NCBI GenBank assembly: GCA_026826555.1
Contig: JAKSZT010017954.1
Location: forward strand, 8,256,489 to 8,320,488
Length of the DNA: 64,000 bases
Origin: Tolypeutes matacus
Lineage: Eukaryota; Chordata; Mammalia; Cingulata; Chlamyphoridae
Direction: 5' to 3'
Of the stretch, positions 56,252 through 64,000 are shown piece after piece. Numbering within the stretch: the first letter of the stretch is position 1; each line of letters begins with the position of its first letter. The notes below the pieces were generated by a model. The model had not been told where the DNA came from. It saw only the letters and a program-made list of their open reading frames with translations, and made no database searches. The translations under genes and the position numbers were made by a program.

Positions 56252-56690
56252 GGTGGTAGATTGACTTGTGTACCCCAGTTTGAGTATGTTCTTGGTCTTG
56301 GTCCGCATTCTTGTGGATGTGGACCCATTGTAAACAAGATCTCGCCAAGATGTTACTTCAGTTAAAGTGTGGCCCAACTGAATCAGGTGGGCTTTAATCC
56401 AGATTACTGGAGTCCATTATAAGCAGAGTGAAAGTCTGACTGAGAGAGAGGCCATGGAGAGCAGCCAGAAACTACAAGTCAACAGAACTTGGAAGAGAAA
56501 GGAGCAGACACTGCCATATATGTTGTCAAGTATCAGAAAACCCAAGGAACCCCAAAGATTGCTGGCCAGTCAACAATACAGACCCCAGGAAGAAGCCAGC
56601 TTTCTAGCCTCTGAAACCGAGCCAATAAATTGCTGTTATTAAACCAACCCATTGTATTTTATTTGTTTTAGCAGCCAGGAAAATAAACAA
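56252..56690 (+). mobile_element. MLT1/MaLR-like LTR (sense) in L1 3'UTR
   Basis: GGTAGATTGACTTGTGTACCCCAG, GTGGACCCATTGTAAACAAG, GGCTTTAATCCAGATTACTGGAG, CCATGGAGAGCAGCC, GAGCCAATAAATTGCTGTTATTAAACC. The outline is the MLT1-type LTR. Exact ends and TSD are not clear. Confidence 0.78.
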
Positions 56691-56855
56691 AGAGTATGAA
56701 TTTTCGTTCGGGATGATGAAAACAGTCTGGAAATAGTGGTGAATGTTACACAGTATTGTCAATGTAATTAAAGTCCAAAAATTGTCCACTTAAAATGGTT
56801 AGAACAATTTTAGGTTATGTGTATTTTACCACAGTTGGAAAAATAAATAAATTAT
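56691..56855 (+). mobile_element. Near-full-length dead L1, 3' end
   Basis: TTTTCGTTCGGGATGATGAAAACAGTCTGG, TGTCCACTTAAAATGG, then TATGTGTATTTTACCACAGTTGG and an A-rich end: the L1 3'UTR continuing from 56251. Confidence 0.85.
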
Positions 56856-58075
56856 AAAAATTGAAGTACATAAAATACAGGACAATACTTTTTAAAGACA
56901 AATGTGCATAAAACCCACTTTTATGGCTAAGTTTTCTATTTAATTGACATAAAACGTTGAAAGTAAAAGAATTGAGAACAAACCTTCACATAAAATGTTA
57001 GTGGGAATATGCCTTAGTTAAATGTTTTTAAGGATCCCTTGCAATATATGTTAAAAATTAAAATGCACATATCCTTTCCTCCATATATTTCACGTATAGA
57101 AAGTCACTATATGTATATTTGAACAAGTGCACAAGTCTTTCATGAACACATTGTTCTACTTCCAAAAAAATGTATCCTAGAAATACATATATATGCACAC
57201 AAAACACAACTTTGGAAGTCCATTATCTCAGTTATAGCAGCGGCTATCTCTGGGATAGAGGGGTTATAGGTAACTTTTGTTTTCTACATAAACATTTTAT
57301 ATGTTAAGTGTTTTATACAAGCATAGGTTTCTTTTGTAACAGAAAAAAATGTTAAGTAAAAGGGTTGGTAATGTAAAACAATGCCTACAACAAGAAAAAA
57401 GGAATCACAACTTAAATATCAGGCAAAATTGAATTCAAGATAAGAATTGTTAAACAGGACAGCCACTTGGTAATGATAAAGAGTTCAATTCACAATGAAG
57501 ATCTATGTAACATTTCATTATGCAACAAATAACCTAACATCAAATCAATTGAAAAGCTATTAGAAACAATATGGGAATTCTCTTAAATGGCAGGTTACAA
57601 AAATATATATACCAAATCAATATCTTTCTTATATACCAACAGTAACAAGTTATAAAATATAATGAAAGAAAAAAAAATCCATTCACAATAGCAACCAAAA
57701 AAGAAAAAACGATCTATATGGAGAAAATTGTAAAGTTTCTACTAAGGGGCATAAAAGGACCCTTGAACAAAAGGAAACTTGAATAAATAGAGAAGCACAC
57801 CTTGTTATTAAATATGAAAAAAATGTTGTTAACATGTCAACTCTCCCAACTAATTTCAAAATTCCAAACAAGCATAATCAAAACCTCAATGAGATTTATT
57901 TTGGAATTTGATCAAATAATTTTAAAACTCATCTGTAAGATTCAATGTTTAAGAACAAGCAAAATAATTAATGTGATAGTACTAGCTCCAATATTAAAAT
58001 ATATCATAATCCTATAGTAATTAAAACTTCATCATGCTAATTCGGAAGAAGAAATAAAATAATGTTTATGGTTTG
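56856..58075 (+). mobile_element. Old L1 ORF2/3'UTR fragments (sense)
   Basis: 56980-57360 resembles an old L1 3'UTR (GCGGCTATCTCTGGGATAGAGG, GTAACAGAAAAAAATG). 57430-58070 resembles ORF2 text after the RT domain (TCAATATCTTTCTTATATACC, TCCATTCACAATAGCAACC, CAAACAAGCATAATCAAAACC). Strongly diverged, with only fragments of frame. Confidence 0.55.
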
Positions 58076-58104
58076 CTATTTGTCTCCACATCTCCTTCTG
58101 ATGT

Positions 58105-58245
58105 AATGTAATGTAATGTAAGCTCACCAGGACGGGCTCCTTGTCTTTCTCATTTACTGATACAGCTCTAGTGCCTAGCAAACTGCCTGGCACATAGTAG
58201 TCATCCAATAAGTATTTGTTGGATGAATGGATGAACGAAGCAATA
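58105..58245 (+). repeat. L2 LINE 3' end (sense), short
   Basis: A TGTAA microrepeat, then AAGCTCACCAGGACGGGCTCC, AACTGCCTGGCACATAGTAGTC and AATAAGTATTTGTTGGATGAATGGATG: an unmistakable L2 3' terminus. It lies between the L1 pieces. Confidence 0.9.
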
Positions 58246-58435
58246 GAACTGAATTCTCCATACAGAAATAGACGTACACATGTACTTAGTTCTGATATCG
58301 ATAAAGTGGCATTTCAATTAGAGGGGAGCAAAGAGATTCAAGTGTTGTACCAACTGGCTATTTGGAAAGTAATTAAATTAAGTTTTTTGTTCTATGCAGT
58401 GAAAAAGAATCCAGGTAGATCAGAGGTTTAAATGG

Positions 58436-58466
<31 letters not shown>

Positions 58467-60110
58467 CCACAATGTATTACAAAAAAAAAAAAAAAAATAG
58501 AAATGTTTATTATTTCTATTAAAGTGCAGGAAGGCTTTTTAAGAATGAAACGAAAGCCAGACACCATAAAGGCAAAAGTTTATATATTGACTTCACTAAG
58601 CAAAAAATCAAAACAGTAACAACAGCAACAAAATGTGTGCCAAAACCACACATATAACGAAATTAAAAGGTAAACAAAAATCTGGAATAATTATTTGCAA
58701 CATAGGTAAAAGGATTATATCCTCTGCATATAAAGAACTTTTATAAATAAATGAGAAAAAAAAAACAGTAGAGTAATTGGCAAAGTTCATTAAAAGTCCA
58801 TTACAAATGAGAAATATATCTCTAAAAAGATGTACAAATTCACTAATAATCAGGAAATATAAATTAATGGAAAGATGTAAAGTGTCCTTTCTGATTGGAA
58901 AAGATTAAAAATATAGAAAAAAACAGTGTAAAGGAGTAGAAAACCATGCTCTCTTAGTCAATGTTGATAAGATTGTACATTATTCCTCATTCTTGAAATT
59001 TGTATCAAAATTTAAGTGCACATGAGCATACCCTTGTAGCTAGCAATTCCAGTTTTAAGCATTTATCCTATGATGATTAGCAGTCAATTGAACAAAGATA
59101 TGTTCATATGTTTGGATATAGCATTGCTTATATTAGTGAAAAATTGGAACAAAGTAAATGCCTTTCAATAAGTGAACTTATAAATGATTAAATTATGGTA
59201 CATCCATATATCGGATACTATTAACTGACATAGAAAGATGCTTATGGCTTATAGTTTAATGATTCAAGCAGGTTACAAAATAGATTGTATAGTATTGTGC
59301 CATTTATCAAAAATTATATCTATATCTATATTGCATGTATATGAACCAGCAATTTCACTCTTAGATGGATAACTAACAAAAAAGTGTTCATATGCTCATA
59401 AAAGACATGAATTAGAATATTTATAGCAGCACAGTTCGTAAGAGTCCCAAATTGAAAGTCACCAAATGCCCCTCAACAATAAAATGGATAAATAAATTAT
59501 GGAATATTCACACACTAGAGAGAGAAAATATCACGATGAAAGTGTATAAACTACAACCACCTGCAGCATTATGGATGAGTGTCGTAAATAGACTATTGAG
59601 TGAAGGAAGCTGCATAAAACATTATACATGTTGCGCCATTCCGTTTAAATCAAATTTAAAAATAGGCAACATCTATGTCATTATGAGTCAAGATAGTAGT
59701 TATCCTTGGGGGAGCAGGGAAAGGAGGGCAGGGAGTTGTAGACTGGAAGTAGATACAAAGAGGGCTTCTGGGATGCTGACTATGCTCTGTTAACTGGGTA
59801 TACTCAGTTTGTGGAAATACATTAAGCTGTACACTTAGGATTCGTGTACTTTTCTGTGTACATGAGCACACACAAAAGATATCCATGCATAGAGGGATGC
59901 CAGGCAGGATGCTGGCAGAAATGTTACTAGTGGCTGTTTCTGGGGAGAAAGATCAGCATGACTTTGGCTTCCTCTGTGCATTTTTGTCTCTATCATTTAA
60001 ATTTGCTAAGCTGGGTGTGCAATATAGGTTTACATATAGAAAAAGACGACTTAAAAGAAGGAATGAAAGTTAATTCACTCAACATTCAAATTAAGAAGGT
60101 GTAAAAAAAA
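58246..60110 (+). mobile_element. Old L1 ORF2 C-terminal half and 3'UTR (sense)
   Basis: ORF2 C-terminal relic at 59452 onward (KCPSTIKWINKLWNIHTLE). Upstream text follows ORF2 order (58420-59440). It ends with a 3'UTR and poly(A) near 60100. An (AAAAC)n tract lies at 58438-58466. No functional frame. Confidence 0.65.
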
Positions 60111-60360
60111 AAAAATGCACAGGCAAAATAAACCCAGAAAGCTGAAAGAGTGAAGTAATAAAGATAAGAGCTAGAAGAAGATAAAATTAAACTTTTCAGA
60201 TACATGGAAATAGAGTGAAGGTAGTTGGTACACTTCCTCTCAAATGGTCATTAATATAGTTATGAATATATACAAAAAGACAAAGTAGAAAATACTACTT
60301 TATAAGCCAAAGTACTAGGGGAATTTGCACTGCTTTCACCACCACAGTGAATGGTCTAAA
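60111..60360. other. AT-rich sequence between L1 elements
   Basis: No gene and no diagnostic repeat block; probably L1-derived. Confidence 0.3.
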
Positions 60361-61715
60361 ACTCATTTTGAAAACAGGCTTATTGAGCTGTAATTGGCAA
60401 ACAATAAACTGCATATTATTAAATATACAATTTGGTAAGTTTGGGTAAATGTATACATTGGTGAAACCATCACCACAACCAAGATGATAAATATACCCAC
60501 TGACCCAAAAGTTTCCTCATATGCCTTTGAAATCCCTCCCTCCCATTCCACATCTAACACCCTGCCCTGCTCCTGTAGTCACCCCTCATCCATGGGAATC
60601 ATTATAAATTTTAGAGTTCCTAGAATTTTATATAAATGGAATTTACTGTATGCATTTTTGTTGGCTGGCTTCTTTATCCCAGCATAATTTGAGATTCACC
60701 CATGTCACTGTAACAATAGTTTGTTGAGCAGTATTCCATTGTATGGCTATACCACAATTTGTTAATCCTCTTATTAATGGACATTTGGGTTTTTCCAGTT
60801 TTTGGCTATTACAAATAAAATTGCAATGAGCAATTGTGCATGAGTCATTTTTATGAACCTGTGCTTTCATTTCTCTTGTATGAATACCCAGGAGTGGAAT
60901 GGTTGGATTATGACAGATGTAGATTTAACTGTTGAAAAAATTGCCAATTGTTAGACAAAGCAGTTGCAACATTTTGCATTTCCATTTTGCATGAGGGTTC
61001 CAGGTGCTCTATTTTCTAACCTACACTTGGTATGGTCAGTCATTTCAATGTTAGACATTTTGAGAGGTGGATGGTGGCATCTTGTATTTTTTTATTCTTT
61101 TTCTTGTTTGTTTTTTTATTTTTATTTTTGCTGCAGTTTTAGTTTGTATTTCTCTAATGATTGATGATGTTGGATATCTTCTTGAGTGCTTATGTATCAT
61201 CTGTAAATCTTCTTTGGTGAATTGTCTGTTCATACATTTTACCTATTTTTAAATTGGGTTGTTTGTTTTCTTATTATTCAATTTGAGGTATTCTTTATAT
61301 GATTTGGATATAAGTCCTTTATCAGATATATGATTTACAAATATTTTCTACCAGTCTGTGGTTTGTCTTTTCACTCTGTTAACAATGTCTTTCAAAGAGA
61401 GTAGTTCTTAATTTTGATGAAATCCAGAATATTACTTTTTTTATTTTATTGACAATACTTTTGGTATTATATCTAAGAAATATTTGCCTAATTCTAGGTT
61501 ACAATGATTTTCTCCTATGTTTTCTTTTAGAAAACATGCTTTACATTTAGGTCAATGATCCATTTTCAGTTAATTTTTGTATATGATGAGATGTATGAAT
61601 TGAATTTATTATTGTCTATTTATTGCCTATGGATATACACTTATTTCAGCATGATTTGTTTGAAGGAAAAAAAAATGCTTTCTTCACAGAATTGCCATCA
61701 CACTTTTGTCAAAAA
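60361..61715 (-). mobile_element. Old L1 3' end (antisense)
   Basis: Plus-strand text is the reverse complement of an L1 3'UTR and late ORF2: GCTTATTGAGCTGTAATTGGC, GAAACCATCACCACAACCAAG, GAGCAGTATTCCATTGTATGG, TAAATTGGGTTGTTTG. The order runs 3' to 5' along the plus strand; the frame is not preserved. Confidence 0.78.
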
Positions 61716-61725
61716 AAAGTAATTG

Positions 61726-63608
61726 ACCAAGATTCCAGTCTTGCAAGATGGAGTAGGCAGGCATACCCCACCTTATCTCTCCCAACTGAATGCAGCCATA
61801 AAATCTGGCTAGACAGACTTCCAGGAAAATGGAGTATTAGAGAGGCAGAGAGGGATCACTTCTTTTTTTTTTTTTTTTTTTTTTTTGAAATTATTTATTT
61901 ATTCATTTATCCCCCCCTTGCTGCTTGTGCTCGCCGGGTCAGCCAACCACGCCGCGCGGGCGGGCCCGACTTCACCAGGAGGCCCCGGGAACCGAACCCG
62001 GGGCCTCCCATATGGTAAATGGGAGCCCCACTGATTGAGCCACAGCCACTTCCCTAGTACAGAGGGATCACTTCTATCCCAGAAAAAAATAGCTAGAGGA
62101 CAGGCAGAGACTGTCTGGGGGCTTTTCTGGGACTTAGGGTGTGAGGGGAAGGTGAGATACTATCCATAAGAAAGAGAGGTGAAGGAAAGGAGTCTCAGTT
62201 GGATGGGAAAATCCCATGAGTAAAACTTCAGCAGCAGCTGCTGGTGCCCACCCCCCTACCCTCAGAGCAAACAGCAGCTGTGGACTGACAGGGTTGCAGA
62301 GGTCCTCTTCCCCAAGAGAGGGGTGAGGGAGAGACACAACCTACAGCAAACTCAGATTACGGCCAGTGAACTTGTTCTGCTGCCTTGGAGGGGTCACACA
62401 CTTCCAGGCAGAGTGGGGCCATTACATTGTTTGCTCTGAGAGCCTATAGGGAGCTAAAGAAAATATGCCTTCTCAAACACCCTCTCAACTTCCCTGGGCT
62501 GGTTGCTGATGAGGCAGAGAAAGGGAGGGTGCGGCCTGCCAAGGGAGGAGAACAACTTCTAAGAAAATTTGTTTGCAAGACTTGGCTCACCATGAAGATA
62601 TTGCTTCTGCATCACCTGCCAGGGCAGGGTTACAGTAATGTATTCCCCCCTAACATCTGGGGTCTGAGATGAAAGGTCTGCCCAAAAAAGCCATCTGCTG
62701 GCAGACCAGAAAAGTCCATGAAAAGAAGGGGAAAATAATAGCAAATAAACAGAAGAGGCAATCAGGTGCCTTTACTGACCACTTCTCCAAGGCCCTTGGA
62801 ATTGGCCTGCACCCCATTACTGCATCCTAAGCCCTGGTTTGAGCAGTTAAACTGGGGCAATCCTAATATTTAGAACAAGTTGAACAAAAAATCAAAGAAC
62901 AGTGGTAGCACACAGCTACTTAACAGTAAATCCCTAGGCAAAAGAGAGAAACTGAGCATCAGAGTAAACTCAGCATCATAATCAGATTCCTAGACATCAA
63001 CAAAAAGTTACAAGCTATACTAAGAAAAATATATGGCTCAGGCAAAGGAACAAATCAAAGCTCCAGACAAGACACAGGACTTGAAACAACTAATCAATGA
63101 GGTTCATACAAATCTCCTAAATCAAATCATGGAGTTGATGGACAACATGGCTAAAGAAATAAAAGAATTAAGAAGACACTGGGTGAGCAAAAAGAAAAAT
63201 TTGAAACCTTGGACAGAAAATAACAGACACAATAAGTGAGATTAAAAATACAATAAAGGCATAAAACAGCAGATTTGAAATCATGGAAGAAAGAATCAGG
63301 GACATAGAACACAGAACTGCTAAAATTAAAGAGAGAACAGAGAGAGAAAAGAATGGAAAAAATTGAGCAGGGGCTCAAGGAGATGAATGATAGAATGAAC
63401 TACACTAACATACATGTTATGGGAGTTCCAGAAGGAGAAGAGAAGGGAAAGGGGGCAAAAAGAGTATTTGAATAAATAATGGCTGAAAATTTCCCAACTC
63501 TCATGAAAGACACGAATATATGTGCCCAAGTAGCCCAGAGTACCGAAATTCAAATGAATCCAAATAGATCAACCACAAGACACATAATATTCAAAATGCC
63601 AAATGCCA
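61726..63608 (+). mobile_element. L1 5' half (5'UTR and ORF1 relic, sense)
   Basis: CTTGCAAGATGGAGTAGGCAGGC opens the 5'UTR, which is split by the SINE at 61864. ORF1 begins at 63033 (MAQAKEQIKAPDKTQDLKQL) and is cut by a stop after 68 codons. Later ORF1 pieces lie at 63240-63600 (AGATTTGAAATCATGGAAGAAAG; MAENFPTLMKDTN). It ends abruptly at about 63608, where inverted L1 sequence starts. Fairly young by eye, but not intact. Confidence 0.75.
61864..62060 (-). mobile_element. DAS-type SINE (full length, antisense) with TSD
   Basis: A T run, ATTATTTATTTATTCATTTATCC, GCTCGCCGGGTCAGCCAACC, GGGAACCGAACCCGGGGCC, then CACTGATTGAGCCACAGCC. Perfect 15-bp TSD AGAGGGATCACTTCT at 61849-61863 and 62061-62075. 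The 131-codon plus-strand frame across it is spurious. Confidence 0.93.
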
Positions 63609-63611
63609 GTG

Positions 63612-64000
63612 GTCCCGAACGATCATTGTGGACATGTCTATTTCTCCCTTCAGTTTTGCCAGAGTTTGTCTCATGTGTTTTGGGGCACCCTGGTTAGGTG
63701 CACAGATATTTATGACTGTTATATCTTCTGTATCTCTTATAACTTTTTTGCATTTTAAAGTCTGTTTTGTCTGATATTATTATAGCTACCCTTGCTCTTT
63801 TCTGTTTACTATTTGTGTGGAGCATCTTTTTCCAACCTTTCACTTTCATCTGGTTTGTATCCCTGGGTCTAAGGCAAGTTTCTTGTAAGCAGCATATGGA
63901 TGGCTCATGTTTTTTTATCCATTCTATCACCTTGTATCTTTTGATGGGGGAGTTTAATCCATTCACATTCAATGATATTACTATAAATGCATTATTTTTT
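63612..64000 (-). mobile_element. L1 ORF2 endonuclease fragment (antisense), runs off window
   Basis: The minus strand from 63972 reads MNVNGLNSPIKRYKVIEWIK and then CCLQET, the N-terminal endonuclease region with the conserved catalytic Glu of the QET motif, through RVAIIISDKTDF. The frame breaks near 63700, where another frame continues into the INICAPNQGAPK-like block. It stops at about 63612, just where the GDFNT motif would be expected. The start codon and upstream part lie at or beyond the window edge. Confidence 0.85.

Noticed and set aside
61623..62018. 131-codon plus-strand frame
   Set aside because: It joins an L1 5'UTR to the antisense of a DAS SINE including its T run.
1..64000. 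CRISPR arrays, operons, prokaryotic or phage genes
   Set aside because: The window is mammalian in every repeat signature; the only regularly spaced repeats are microsatellites and one 27-bp duplication, with no ribosome-binding sites or compact gene order.

Overview
The window is nuclear DNA of a placental mammal, almost certainly a xenarthran and most likely an armadillo (Dasypus-like). The main evidence is about a dozen short retroposons with a tRNA-like head (box-B-like GGTTCGGTTCC), a GGCCTCCTGGTG block, an AATAAATAAATAAA stretch and a poly(A) tail. These match what I know of the armadillo DAS SINEs. Many still have perfect target-site duplications (TSDs), so they are young. Older pan-mammalian repeats (MIR, L2, MER5-like hAT, L1M, MLT1-like LTRs) fill in the background. 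I find no intact protein-coding gene, and almost all longer open frames are repeat relics or artefacts of GC-rich or poly(A) sequence.

Layout. 0-16.5 kb: old L1 pieces with later insertions. These are a DAS SINE at 2.0 kb, a 1.75-kb non-coding retroposon at 2.9-4.6 kb, a broken hAT-transposase relic at 5.1-5.85 kb (minus strand), a textbook solo LTR at 7.7-8.35 kb inside a HAL1/L1-like element, and a younger L1 3' end at 14.6-15.6 kb inserted in an older L1. 16.5-30 kb: relatively unique sequence with MIR, L2 and hAT fragments, several DAS SINEs, and stretches that look like conserved non-coding DNA (20.8-21.25 kb and 23.85-24.87 kb). 30.25-32.56 kb: a strong CpG island. CCAAT and GC boxes followed by a good splice donor on the minus strand suggest a promoter with a non-coding first exon reading leftwards, so 0-31 kb may be the first intron of a gene I cannot name.

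32.6-64 kb: upstream or intergenic DNA that becomes steadily more L1-rich. 37.5-45.5 kb is a four-level nest: L1 in L1, an LTR in the inner L1, and a non-coding retroposon in the LTR. 47.5-49.8 kb is an antisense L1 carrying a DAS SINE with a pentanucleotide microsatellite. 50.85-56.85 kb is a nearly full-length but dead sense L1 split by a DAS SINE and an LTR. 61.7-64 kb is an L1 5' half abutting an inverted L1 ORF2 fragment.

The most notable unlabelled signal is a family of four copies (about 2.9, 34.1, 36.4 and 43.6 kb). They share one 3' end, are truncated at different 5' points, carry A-rich tails and in three cases TSDs, yet encode nothing. The 3' end is distantly similar to the 3'UTR of the L1 at 14.6-15.6 kb. 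I read this as a non-coding, L1-mobilised retroposon family, or an unusually long L1 3'UTR lineage.
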